In this document: positions 35,153 to 47,913 of the stretch, piece after piece
Numbering within the stretch: position 1 is the first letter of the stretch
How the letters are laid out: each line of letters opens with the position of its first letter
Assembly: GCA_030015575.1 (NCBI GenBank)
Contig: JASDDO010000018.1
Span: 228,827,138-228,891,137, forward strand
Source of the DNA: Agapanthus africanus
Lineage: Eukaryota; Streptophyta; Magnoliopsida; Asparagales; Amaryllidaceae
Reading direction: 5' to 3'
Length of the DNA stretch: 64,000 nt
Position numbers and translations under genes: made by a program
Notes under the pieces: generated by a model
What the model was told of the DNA's origin: nothing
The model's database searches: none
Seen by the model: only the letters and a program-made list of their open reading frames with translations

Positions 35153-37296
35153 TGTAGGGTTGCTAGGCACGCTCACAAGGTTCTACGAGGCATCAACCAT
35201 GCCCGATTAAAATTTTAGTCGTGCCGAACAACCCAAAATCGAATCTTTAAACTAGGGATTAGGCGAAAACAAGCATGTTAAACTCTTTAACACTAAGTGA
35301 GAGGGATTACAACCTTTGTAGATCCGGTCCTTCACTTCTTAATCTCCATGTTGAGGTCCCTTCGCTGCGATCATCGTGTTCCGGACTCTCGAGAGGCTTC
35401 ACGAAGAGAATGATGCAACCTTGCTTCCGATCTTCGATAACATAAATGATATACCTTGAAGTTTCATTAACACAAGCTAACACTCACTAAATGAAGTGAA
35501 CACCCTCATCTAAATGGCAAGGGTAGATGAGGATGATGAAGTAGGATTTTTGCTCTCATTTATAATCTTTTTCTCACTCACTTTCATCACAAAAGCAAAA
35601 CTAGAAAGCTTTTTCAAGAAGGAACTCAAGGAAGAAGAAGAATGAATCCTTTTGTGATGAATAATGAATTATTGCAGTGGTTACAAATCTAACCAAGGGT
35701 TAAGCATGAAGGATTTAACCCATGTAGAGAATTGACTAGAGTTAATGGTTTGGATTGGGTTAACAAAATATCTAGCTAAAAACAACGTCCCATCATGAAG
35801 CTTCATGGAAGCTTCATGCAAAAGCTAACCCTAATCCAAACCCTAACAAAGTTTAAACCCTAAACCATTGTTAAATTTGTAACCCTAACATGTTACAATA
35901 TTATATATCACATATACAATATATTTTGTAACAATAGAAAATAATACAATTAACATATATGGCATATATATCAATGTATTTTCCCGTAAGAAAATGAATC
36001 TTTTAGTGAGCTAAAATTAGTTAATGTAATTTAATATATCATATATATTATTATACATTAAATTATCGAATCAACACTTGATCCGACAATCCGGCTATTT
36101 CACAAATAACCGACTAATATGATGACCCGGGTATATCACATATACCCGGCCGATATCTCTTATGCTGAGAATCCAATACGGTATCACATACCGCATTACC
36201 CTCGGTCCTGCATATATCACATATGTGATCCTACTCCGTTTTGCGTGAGCCAAGAAACCTATGTGTAGGACTCTAAAGAATCGTCAATACGCCGGCAGTA
36301 GGTGATGATCATATCAAACACCCACAAGCTGCAAGCGGTCAGCTAAACGTAACAGCCACCCAGGTATTGAGCGCTCAGAAGATCAACAAGCAAGCCTGTA
36401 CATTCTCCTGTGAATCCAATCAGTAACACTCCCGTACAGTCCGGTCTCGTCGTCTGATATGTCGCATATCTCGCCTAGGGGTGGTAAACGTCAGACCCCA
36501 GTAGCTTGATAAGTCGTGTCGATATGAGGTCTATAGCAGTTCGAGAAACTACTGATAACACTTACCAGTAAATCTCAGCAACCCTGTCCAGGGATTTCCG
36601 GTTATAGCCAATCGAATACAGCACAACATCAACTCCCTATACCGGGAGAGAGGAATCCCTTCCTATCGCTCATTGCCTCCATGTGATTCGGGACTGTACC
36701 CAAAAGCCACCTTTTTGCACGCCCTCTTGGACGTGGTATGATGGAAATCAAAGTACAGTGGGAATCACACAAGACTCTATGACGATCTCGGGTCAACAAA
36801 CTACTCTGTACCAGTGTCACCGGAGAACTGCCATCTGACGTGAAGTATAATACCATCTGGGAGTTCTCGGCGAGTCCGTCGAGTGTACCCAGTCTCCACT
36901 GAGCACCCGTACACCATCCTTGATGTCAAACACCAATGGATATGGGATCATCCATCGCCCATCATATGGATCAAGATGCGTATACGCTAGCCTACTCTGG
37001 TGTATCGATTCCCTGTCTCGATACACCCTCCACTAGGAACAGTTATAGGATGTACTCGTCGACTACCATGGCCCCACTAGTATGATCTCATCATAGTCCC
37101 AGTAGTCGAGTACATATCCTAAGGGCTTTATCAACATGTAACATAGAGACAATCAGAGTATATGTTAAGTTAAAGTACAACCAGATAGCGTACTATCATG
37201 TCGAGCAAGAAAGTCCTCCCTATATATGTCCAAGCATCCACTACAATATACATCGTATGTACAGTAATGGGCTTTAGGGCATACATATAACTAACA
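35153..37296 (-). repeat. B2 3' LTR
   Basis: The 2144-bp LTR starts on the minus strand at 37296 with TGTTAGTTATATG and ends CCCTACA at 35153. A purine tract AAGTGGGAGAT lies beside it at 37297-37307. Confidence 0.94.
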
Positions 37297-37329
37297 ATCT
37301 CCCACTTGCACTAGGACCATTTGTTGTGG

Positions 37330-40224
37330 TATCGCATACCCAACAATTCGCTGCGGTTGAAATATCTCATACTCAACCATCCCATAAAAAGTCTCTACTG
37401 GGAAAAAGGCCTTTGTGAGTGGATCCACGCTGTTGTCCTCTGTGTCTACTCTCCTAACCTCGATCTCTCTGGAGATCAACCATCTCCATGATCAGGTGAT
37501 ACTGCCTAAGAATTATATCTGGATTTCTTATGGGACGGGGGTTCCTAGGCAAAAGCCACAACTCCATTGTCACACAATGGTACGAATGAAGTTCGCCTCA
37601 TGAACTTATATATCCAGACTGCCTCTTTGGTAGCATCCTTGGTAACGATGTATCTTGCCTTTAATCGTCTAGTAAGTCACGGTATCTAGCTTGGAACTCT
37701 TCCAACATACCGTCCCTCCACTGAGGGTAAAGACAATGCCTGCGACTGACATTCAGTCGTCCTTATCACCCTGGAACATTTCCAATGATTCTCCCTAGGA
37801 TCGATTGATACCATCTCACTACAACTAGTGAGAATCCTAACATCCAATTAGATCTATCTCATAGATCCAAAACCCAGGATTTAGGAGGTATCACTTTGAT
37901 CCTATATGGAGAATCCTTGTGATAAGCGGAGATTAACCGAGCGTAGCATAGGAAACTCCTTCCCTATCAAGAGTATGTCATCCACGTATTCTACGAGGAT
38001 CACTACCATACACCCTACTACATTTTTGTATATACAAGGTCCATCTACCATTTTGATGAAGTCAAACTCTTTGACTACCACATCAAAACAGATGTTCCAA
38101 CTCCGCGATGCCTGTTTTATCACATAAAACATCTTGCACACGTTTCCGCTGCTCCTACTGTCTACGAAGCTCTCTGGCTGTGTACTTATAGACGCTCTCT
38201 TCTAAATCATCATTTAGAAAAGCAGTCATGACACCCAACCGCCAGATATCGTAGTCATGGTATGTAGCCGTGGCAAGTAGGATCTGGATGGACTTAAGCA
38301 TAGCTTTGAAAGTCTCAACTTTTCCATGTACACCAAGTAATCTTCTCAAGATATACTTGCTCCTGATGGGGATTTAACCCTTCAGATAAAGCAACCAAAG
38401 TCCATACTTTGTTGGTGTATAAGGATTCCATCTCAGATCGCTAAGCATCCAGCCATTCTTACAGAGTCCCACTCCTGATGGCCAGCTCGAAACTAGTTGG
38501 GTCATCATCTCATGATGTAATCCTCGCTCCCACTGTCATAGAGAAACCGAAGTATCTCTCAGGTGGGTGAGGAACCCTACTAGATCGGCGGAGAGGCTGA
38601 GGTTCGTTGGTTACTATTGAATCCTTTAGTTCTACCAAATCATCAGCTGCGGTTTGTATAGCTGGAACTCTTTCCAGTTCTACCTCATGACCAATAATTT
38701 CTTCACAAGAAATTCCCTTTCACAAAGGTGGCATGCTGAGAAATAACACACTTTTGTTTCTCGGTTTGGTAGAAGATATTCCCTTGCGAATGCTTAGGAT
38801 ATCCAACAAATTTCCACAGATCTGACTTTGCCACGAGTTTGTCCGGATTATGCTTTTAGACATAGGCCGGACAACCCCAAATCTTAACAAACTTAAGATA
38901 TGGGCTCTTCCCTTTCCATATCACATATGAAGTGGTAGGCAACTAATTTGATTTGAACCCTATTCAATAGGTATGCAGCTTCACAAGTGCATAATTCCAA
39001 AAAGGAAATAGAAAACTCAGTAGTACTCATCATAGAGCGCACCATATCACATAGGGTGCTATTGCTCCGTCCCGATACACCGATGTGCTGTGGTGTATAC
39101 GAAGGAGTAATGCTGAGAGAGAATCTCATTCTCCTTTAGAATAGTCCAGAAATTCCGTGCTCAAGTATTCTCATCCTTGATCTCATCAAAGGACATAATA
39201 CTTATACCCGTTTTTGGTTCTCTACTTCTAACTTATATTCTGTGAATATCTCAAAAGCTTCGGACTTGTGTTTCAACAGGAACATATGTCTGAATCTTGA
39301 GAGATCATCAGAGAATGTAATGAAGTACAAAGAACTGGTCTTGGCATGTGTAGACAGGGGACCTTCATACATCAGCATGTATCAATCCCAAGAGTTCACT
39401 AACTCTTTTTCTGTTTCCAATAAACAGATCTGTGGTCATCTTATCTTTGTGACATGACCGGCAAGTTTCATAAGATGTAAATTCAAACAAATTTAAATAT
39501 GCATCTGAATGTAACTTTGCTAGTCGGGTCGCATTGATATGACCTAGTCTACAATGCCTCAAGAAGGATCCGTTCATTTCTGAACTCTTCCTCTTGTGTG
39601 TGTTCTGTATACTAAGAACTGTAGTTTGATTTAGAACGTCAATGTTTTTAGATAACGTGCCTGAACCGATCAACTCTTGATATAGGAAATGTTCAAAACA
39701 TTATCCAACAATACAAAATTATATCCTTTCTTTACTAATAAAGAGACTGATATGATGTTATATATCAGGTTCGGTATCTAATAACATTCGTTCAGAATCA
39801 ATGTATTCTGGTAATACAGGGTGATACTGACCAACATACTTGGCTGCAACACTTGCACCGTTTCTATCTCATGAATCTTATCACCCGTTCTCAGTTCTCT
39901 ATCTATCTGTAGCCCATAGAACAGATTACATATGCGGGATCCTGATCCGGTATCTCATACCCAGGACGTAAAGGATACTGAGAAATAGTTCTATGTAATG
40001 AACACACCCGAAGATGATGCATTAGCATGCACTTTCTTCGTTTGGGCGGCACGGGAATTCTGGTAATCCCCAATTTCCTGCTCTGTCTTATAACAATTAT
40101 AAGTTGGAACGGGACCAACGTTCCCCAGCTCAGTATAATAAGCGGGTTCGGTCAATACATCCGTATTATTATCTTGATTAAGGCGTGATATGGTCGCTAC
40201 CAGGAGAGAGAGAGAAGAAAACAC
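37330..40224 (-). pseudogene. B2 broken pol (protease to RNase H)
   Basis: On the minus strand the order is spacer DVLTEPAYYTELGNVG (from 40224), protease, integrase (HCRLGHINATRLAKL near 39560; IHADV near 39370), reverse transcriptase (YVDDILLIG near 37970) and RNase H with REIEVRRVD near 37460. The gag zinc knuckle seen in A1 is not present. The coding region is broken many times, probably more than ten. The layout is the same as in B1 and B3. Confidence 0.88.
40197..40220 (-). promoter_or_regulatory. Possible 3' splice acceptor before coding region (B2)
   Basis: On the minus strand a CT-rich run ends in TAG before CGACC, matching the arrangement before the A1 gag and in B1, C2 and B3. Use of the site is only inferred. 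Confidence 0.4.
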
Positions 40225-40361
40225 TCAGCGTATGCTCTTGCAAGATTAGATTGGTTATCTAATATATCTAATCAGGATGTCTCCCACTGTTTTAGTCAAA
40301 TCTTCCTTCAAACCCTAAAAGGAAAGACTAGCCGGGATTAATTACACGCTACAAGTTCGCC

Positions 40362-40419
40362 AATCGTTCAGCCAGGCCAGTGTCGGTACTTTGAGGGAGG
40401 TCCCCCGTGCTTTCGCACG
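40362..40419 (-). other. GAAA-loop hairpin and conserved leader block (B2)
   Basis: Read on the minus strand, CGTGC-GAAA-GCACG (40406-40419) is followed by a block with CTCCCTC, AGTACCGACACTGGCC and TGGCTGAACG. B3 has CCGTGC-GAAA-GCACGG (59195-59210) and A1 has CGC-GAAA-GCG (4562-4571), each followed by the same block. Confidence 0.65.
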
Positions 40420-42981
40420 AACCTAATTAAAGTAAACCTCGTTTTTCCAGAGGCGTAACCCCGTTAACACCTTTCTAGACACCTACTTGATCGGTTAATT
40501 GTAATGTGTAAAACTCTCCCAGGAGTAACTCTTACTCGCAGCGGGTATCGGGATCCAACTATCTCATAGAAGGTATGCAATCTCATTGCAAATTTCAACA
40601 CTTGAAATTCCCGATAATTTTGCCCCAAGCGATCTATGACCTTGACAAGGTCAACAAACCATATACCGCAAGTCAAGTTCAACCCGTCATTTCCTGATTG
40701 AATTAAACCCACCCACACGACCCTTGACAAGGTAAATAAAGTCGCACGACTACCCTAATCCAATCGCATCATATGCTTATGCAGATAAGCATAAATAGCT
40801 ACCGCACACTACGCCTTGACAAGGTCAACAAACGCAGCATGAATACTATGAAGTACTTATCTGAAATGGCGGAGGGCTACGACAGGTTTTTAAGAAAACC
40901 CTTTGCGTAATGAACTTGATATCGTTGTAGAATCGAGTGATTTTAAATGGAGTGTTTTTTAAGCTTTTCTAGTTTTGCTAAAGGGGTCACTCCCGGTGAA
41001 GGGATCGTCGGCCCTTTCCTCATCGAATAAGGTGCAGGATATATCATATATACAACTATGCAAATCAAGAACTATAGAAGCAATCAAAAGACAAACCAAG
41101 TTTGTAGGATCTGCTATTTTCACTAAAGAGGTCACTCCCGGTGAAGGGATCTCGGCTCTTTCCTTATCGAATAAGGTGCTGGATGTTCTACAAGGAACAC
41201 CGCTATGCAAAACAAGAACTAGAGCTACCAGTTTTTAAACAAGTTTCTACAATATCTTTAGGTTTCTTTTATTTTCATTAATCTCATTAATGAAGTCCTA
41301 TTTTATTATGCTTCACAAGCATCACTTTTGAAACGAAATCTGCAATATAACATATATCTCATATATATAATATAAACATTCGTCTCAGGCAGTAATATGA
41401 TCTCATCGCAGAACATTACAACAGAAGAACATATATGAAATATTGGATATACTAGGACGTCCATGTTTTAATACGAGCCTGTATAAAACACGGATTCCAC
41501 GGTCGCGATGAATAGCCAAACCCACATCCCTAGACCCCTACGAGAGCGGCAACCAACACTGCCAATTCTAAGGTTAGGAGACCCGGTCTCGACTCCTCGA
41601 GATTGTCTCCCACTGGATCCTAGAACCCAGTTACTTGTGCTCCCCGCCTTGGGTCTACCTAATGCGGAAAAGTAAATAATATACAATGGTGACATCATCC
41701 TCAGCCCGGAAGTGCCCCAATAAAAGAATATTACATACAATGAATTTTACATGAATGAAAAAGAAAAACTCTCATCTCACATAAAAACCCCCGGCTATTC
41801 AAACACCACGATCCAATATAACATATCACAGCAACACATGATATCACATATCATCAACGTAAGCAAGTATGCATATCCCGATTGTCGTTGATGTATAGTA
41901 ACGAAGCCGGCGATACACCACATACTACGCTTACGGTCACAGAAAAGAAAGTGTAAAACTCCAATAGTTGGAATCCGCAACCTCCTTAGACATCGCATGC
42001 CTAACCAAATGAATTTCTTAGACATCGCATGCCGAACAATTATAAACCCCACATTTTAGTCTCATTATCGAAAACTCTTTTCAATATCAAGTCGGCAATT
42101 CAACAAGATTCTCGACATCCTGATCGAATACTCGTCGCAAACTTTAGTAGACGGCCGCACCCCTAGATGCCGCCGACGAAGTGCACTAAGGCGGAACACC
42201 GCTGCCGCGAGCACCCGAACGGATGCTTTTGGCGACGGGGTTCTCCTACAGTCACTTGGTCGGGGCTATAGGGCATGGCTGTCTATTAAGTTTACCCGGC
42301 GAGTATCCGTGTACGCTACGTGATTGCGACGGACTTTTGATCACATCAAAATCCCGTGGCAACCGATCATCTGAGACTAAACTGCTATGTTTATAATATT
42401 CAAATTAGTTATCTCATAACTTCTTGTGGATTCCAAATATTGTATCACAATCTAGATAAATAGACAATGTTAAACTTTCCGATCGAATAATCAAACACCT
42501 AAGATTTCCCCAATATATCTCAACACTTGAAATCAGTTTAAAAACATCCATCACATGCCACAGTACCAATGGTCCAGCCATAGAAGGGTCAAGCCAACGC
42601 CTTACATGTGGTACGCCGTACTGCCCCAAACCCTAAGGTTTATAGACAGTTCAAGATGGTCACATAATTGAGTTAAGGTTTGTTGTCTTCTAGAGGGTTC
42701 ACCGCATTACTTGCATTACTTTACGAAAGTTTCAAACACGAGAAAAAATCCAACTTTTGAAAATTTTCCGACAGGGGAAAAAGTGAGTTATTGATATCCG
42801 TTCGAACTTTTTAACAGTTTCTAAAAATTACCCGGACAAAACTAAACGAAGTTAAATTATCCGATCGAATCAACGAGTCCCCAATACAACCCTAGAAAAC
42901 TCAACACTTGAGTGGAATTAAAAAATTCCCAGAAAAAAATGACAAGAAAGGACCTAATAATAAATAAATGAAATATGAGGG

Positions 42982-43062
42982 ACTAAGTCTAAATTTTGGC
43001 CGTGGAACCGCCGCCAAACCCATGGTTTGACCGCGGTTCCGTGGTCATGTGAGCGACTTAGT
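42982..43062 (-). other. Large leader stem-loop (B2)
   Basis: The outer arms ACTAAGTC (42982-42989) and GACTTAGT (43055-43062) are complementary. The inner GC-rich arms 43000-43020 and 43024-43044 pair over about 20 bases with few mismatches around a CAT loop. It lies about 170 bases from the primer site, like its counterparts in A1 and C2. Confidence 0.7.
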
Positions 43063-43230
43063 GGACCGTACTTCACAGTAATTCTTAGTTTTTCTTGCTT
43101 GTTTTTCTGAGCATTTTTAATTCATAAAAAACACATTATTGAAAAATGTACAGAGAGGGGTAAACATCGGGGTTTACGGGTTCGATCGGACTTTAAACTT
43201 CGTCTAGACTTCGTCTAAAACACTAGCTTG

Positions 43231-43242
43231 GCTCTGATACCA
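43231..43242 (-). other. B2 primer-binding site (tRNA-Met)
   Basis: TGGTATCAGAGC on the minus strand lies next to the end of the 5' LTR. Confidence 0.94.
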
Positions 43243-43243
43243 C

Positions 43244-44032
43244 TGTAGAGTTTCAAGGCACGCTCATAAGGTTCTATGAGGCATCAACCATGCCCGATTA
43301 AAAGTTTAGCCGTGCCGAACAACCCAAAGCCGAATCTTTAAACTAGGGTTTAGGCGAAAACAAGCATGTTAAACTCTTTAACAGTAAGTGAGAGGGATTA
43401 CAACCTTTGTAGATCCGGTCCTTCACTTCTTAAGCTCCGTGTTGAGGTCCCTTCGCAGCGATCATCGTGTTCCGGACTCTCGAGAGGCTTCACGAAGAGA
43501 AGATGCAATCTTGCTTCCGATCTTCGATAACATAGATGATCTACCTTGAAGTTTCATTAACACAAGCTAACACTCACTAAATGAAGTGAACACCCTCATC
43601 TAAATGGCAAGGGTAGATGAGGATGATGAAGTAGGAATTTTGCTCTCATTTATAATCTTTTTCTCGCACACTTTCATCACAAAGGCAAAACAAGAAAGCT
43701 TTTTCAAGAAGGAACTCAAAGAAGAAGAAGAATGAATCCATTTGTGATGAATAATGAATTGTTGTAGTGGTTACAAATCTAACCAAGGGTTAAGCATGAA
43801 GGATTTAACCCATTTAGAGAATTGACTAGAGTTAATGGTTTGGATTGGGTTAGCAAAATATCTAGCTAAAAAAAAGTCAAAGCTTCATGAAGCTTCAAGG
43901 AAGCTTCATGCAAAAGCTAACCCTAATCCAAACCCTAACCAATTTTAAACCCTAAACCATTGTTAAATTTGTAACCCTAACATGTTACAATATTATATAT
44001 CACATATACGATATATTTTGTAACAATAGAAA
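43244..44032 (-). repeat. B2 5' LTR, 3' segment
   Basis: This part of the LTR matches 35153-35940. D2 splits the LTR after the AGAAA target, and the remainder is at 54862-56221. Confidence 0.92.
44028..44032. repeat. D2 target-site duplication, left
   Basis: AGAAA occurs here and at 54862-54866. The uninterrupted sequence is seen in the other B2 LTR near 35935. Confidence 0.95.
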
Positions 44033-47000
44033 TGTAACATTTCGAAATAATAAAAGTATTATTTTTGGGAAATTAATAATTTAATATTATTTTATTGAAT
44101 ATTTTAATAATTCGGTATAATTAAATACAATAAATAGGGGAAAATTAGGGAAAATTCTAAAAATAGGGTAAATTAGAGAATTATGCCATTTCTAAGTTTA
44201 ATTGATTAGTTATATGCGAAATTAGTGCTAATCGCGATTAATAATCACTAATCGTTTTTTTAGCAATTTGTGCAAAACATGCACATATCATTCTTTTTCA
44301 CACTTGTGCATTTTCTTGCCATGGTTCACTTTGGGTTTACTATTCTTGGGAGAAGGATTTTGAGAGAATAAGAAAAAGAAAAGGAAAAGAAAATAGGAAA
44401 AGAATAAAGAAATGAGGTATGGTGAGAGAGAGAAAGGTATGGGTTTTCTTTGACTTTGGACTTAGCTATTCTCTTCATTCCTCATTCATTTTCCCTCCTT
44501 CTCCCTCCATTGTTGCTGCTCCTCCTGCACCTCACCTCCCTCCCCTCTTCAAAGCCCCAAATCATCTCAAATACAATCCCAAAACCCAATCTCCATTTCA
44601 TTAAAAGTGTGCACAAGCTCAAGATCTACAAATTGGACTAAAGAAGCAAGGATTTTGGCCACTATGGGCAACTCAAGAAAATTCTGGAGTTGCCAAATGA
44701 GGTATTTTCTGGATCATTAACTTAGTTTTAGCATTTCCTTTACCCCCATGTTTAGATTGAACCGATATTGTTTGATATTGTGGAGTTAAGGAAAACCTAG
44801 TTAGTTTGAGGAAATTATGAGTTATGATGTGAAATTGAGTTCAGTAGAGGCTACACCAACACCCTAGTGCAAGAATTGAGACCCCAACCTGAGAGTTGAA
44901 ACCCGAATACGGATTTAGAAACCGATATCGGAGAAATTGTGGAATCTATGAAGGGTATATTGAATCTGCTATCACCCGAGACATCCTAAATTAAAATTGA
45001 TTGGACAGTGACATGTGCAGGCACCCAGGAAGCTACCACCAAGACCCTAACCCCTAACTCATCAAGACGGCCGCAGATTTATTCCAATTGGCCGCAATTT
45101 GCGGCCATACCTGCACCAAACCTTCTCGTTTTGGTTCTGTAGCCCCTACATGCATAGATTAGACCCCTGGTATATATAGATTTGTCCAATTTGACCTAGG
45201 GTGAAATCTGGAACATATTTCCTAAGTTGCTGTTTTGGATTCGTGTTTCCGTATTCCGTATTCTTAATTCTGAATTTGTGTTTGGTGTTTTACCTCAACT
45301 ATTTGGCGTTTATACGACGATATCGAGGGTTGCTGATGGTTTTGGAAGGCGTTGTCCATAGGTTCTAACCTATAGATCTTAGCGTATCGTTTTGAGATCA
45401 TATGCCGTTTCATTTCGTAATTGGTTTTGATACGCATTTGCGATATGTTAATGTGTAGGTACCCCATGCAGCCTTCGGGACGACAAGCAAACGCGTGGTG
45501 ACATTGACAATGAAGACGCAAGGTGAGTAGATTATATCTACATGGGGAAGTCGGGGAATGACGTATAGCACCCCCGCAGTCCGTAGTTGATATACTATAT
45601 ATGATAGTTATAGTGTGTCATGGATACTGTGTTAGGTGTTTTATGGATAGTTTAGGCTTAGAAGTAACTAGTGTAGTTCATAGCCACGAACCCTAGAATA
45701 GGTTTACACCCACACGCACACCCTTGCATATTCACTATACTTACACTGTGTTGATGATGATATTGGAAGACTTTGGAGATGAGTCGATGATATTGGGCTT
45801 GGTGCCATGAGATTAGTGATTTGATATGATTCGTATTTGGGATACGATATGCGATTCTTAGCGGGCCCTTGGGCATGTGGTTTACCCCCGCATTCATAAT
45901 TATATAGATGGTATCGATTTATACTAGACCTAGATTCAGTATCCCAGATTATGTGTCATGATGATAAGAATACCAGGTACTTGATGAGATAATGTGATAT
46001 TGACCCGTACCCAGCTATTGGGATGCCGTACGACGATTTACCGTACGAGCTTTATATTGATGATAGATCCGCACTCATGACTTCATGATTGTCATATGAT
46101 ATACTGTATTGTACGCGATACTATTGAGGTGGGATCACCGACTATTATATGTATATATATTTATTTCGACTTAGATTTAGGTGGATTCCATACCCCTCCC
46201 GGTTGACTTGATACTTAGATCTGTGGTTTGCATACTAGATGTTAGACTAGACCTAAGTCATACCTATTACAAAAACCCCGATTGGACTTATTTCAAATGG
46301 CAAGCTGATTATTATTCATTTACCGTTTATTCTACGGCTCGCATTGCATTGCATGCTCATATGTTATTGATTCATATTCCTTGTGCATATGCCTTTACAT
46401 AGTTGCATGCTTATATTAGTGTTCTTGTTGCATGTATTATAATTCATGGATTTCGCACTGTGATATGGTTGCATATGATGATTCTGTATTGTTTTACTCC
46501 TGCGTATATATATCAGTGGTATGGGACGCTGAAATATATATGTATACCCATAAAGTATATATATATTAGTGGTATGGGACGCTGATATCTATATACGCAT
46601 ACTTAATATATCATCATGATGATCTATGAAAATTTACATATGCATTTTGAGAGGAGCCTATGTGCTCGGAGGCTATGAGCTCGATGTGAGAGGAGCCTAT
46701 GTTCTCGGAGCCTATGAGCTCGATGTGAGGGAGCCTATGTGCTCGGAGACTATGAGCTTGATGTGAGAGGAGCCTATGTGCTCGGAGCCTATGAGCTCGA
46801 TGTGAGAGGAGCCTATGTGCTCGGAGCCTATGAGGTCGATGTGAGAGGAGCCTATGTGCTCGGAGCCTATGTGCTCGGAGCCTATGAGCTCGATGTGAGA
46901 GAGCCTATGTGCTCGGAGCCTATGAGCTCGATGTGAGAGGAGCCTATGTGCTCGGATCCTATGAGCTCGATTTGAAAAGAGCCTATGTGCTCGGGGCCTT

Positions 47001-47913
47001 TACGGTTGATGGCATATTATATCTCCCCTACCCCACATTTATTGTATATGCATTGCATCACATATTAGTAGTACCTGATAGAGTACCTTCATGAATGCTG
47101 CATACATATCGGATACATGATATATAGTTTGTGTCGATGCTCGACGTTGATTTTCTGCTGATTTCATTCATGATATCTTCTGTTTTCATTTTACCGCATA
47201 CATGCATCATACTTATGATATATTATTACATGAGGCACTGGCACGAGTTCTTGGCACTACACTTATGTTCAGATGTTACATTGCCACTTTACTATGATTC
47301 AGATTTATTCATTTGAGGTTTATATTATATCTGATCGTTTGACTTAGGATTATGTCATGCTTTCAATTTCTGCTTGTAGATATTTTCTATTCACGAGTTG
47401 GCAACTCACCCCTGTTGTGCCACAGTTCTTGCAGGTTTTGCCGTACAGGTTCCATAGCGGCATTTCCGGCTCATTGCTTCCTTTGCTGGTGATTTGCTTG
47501 GTAGGTGGGTTCTTGCATCAGAACCACCCTTGTATATGTATTATTCTTTGTATCTAGAAATTCCATCAACCAAAACTTGTATATTGTTTTAGACTCAGAC
47601 ACTAGTGATGTATTATTTCGACCTTAGAGTCGCGCTTAGTAGTGTTAAGGTTTTTATGTTATTGTGAGTTTCTTTTGAGTTTGATGCTCGCCCTTCGGAG
47701 TTGTATATTATATTGCTTGTGTAGGTTGTGCTCTTTGTTTATGCGTAGTAAGTGTTAGATAAAATGCCTCAAGGGAAAATAATTTACAAGATATGTTTCT
47801 TTACTCTTAAAATGGTTTTAGATTTCTGGGCTTTTGGCTTACTTGGATCAGATGGAGTCCTATAGACTTCATATGATTCAAGGGCCAGTCATATACTCTT
47901 TTGGGTCGTGACA
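44033..47913 (+). repeat. D2 5' LTR
   Basis: The 3881-bp LTR begins TGTAACATTTCG and ends GGGTCGTGACA. It contains a GGCC palindrome at 45090-45106, a TATATATA word near 45170 that might be a TATA box, and a 39-base tandem array at 46651-47000. It is longer than the whole interior of the element. Open frames in it are not conserved and I call none. Confidence 0.93.
46651..47000 (+). repeat. 39-base tandem repeats in D2 5' LTR
   Basis: About eight full units and a partial one contain GGAGCCTATGTGCTCGGAGC followed by CTATGAGCTCGATGTGAGA. Each unit is made of two similar halves. Because 39 is a multiple of three, the array reads as an open repeat of 13 codons, which is an artefact. Confidence 0.92.

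Larger units (their letters stand above)
40225..43230 (-). other. B2 untranslated leader
   Basis: The 3.0-kb leader is longer than that of A1. In minus-strand order it holds a large stem-loop (42982-43062), two copies of a block with GGTCACTCCCGGTGAAGGG on the plus strand (40975-41045 and 41122-41185), three CCTTGACAAGGT motifs near 40815, 40725 and 40642, a GAAA-loop hairpin at 40406-40419 and a conserved block at 40362-40401. I see no gene in it. Confidence 0.82.

Noticed and set aside
46739-46936. Repetitive peptide with GAYVLGAYELDVR units
   Set aside because: It comes from the 39-base LTR minisatellite, whose unit happens to be a multiple of three. There is no start context or conservation beyond the repeat.
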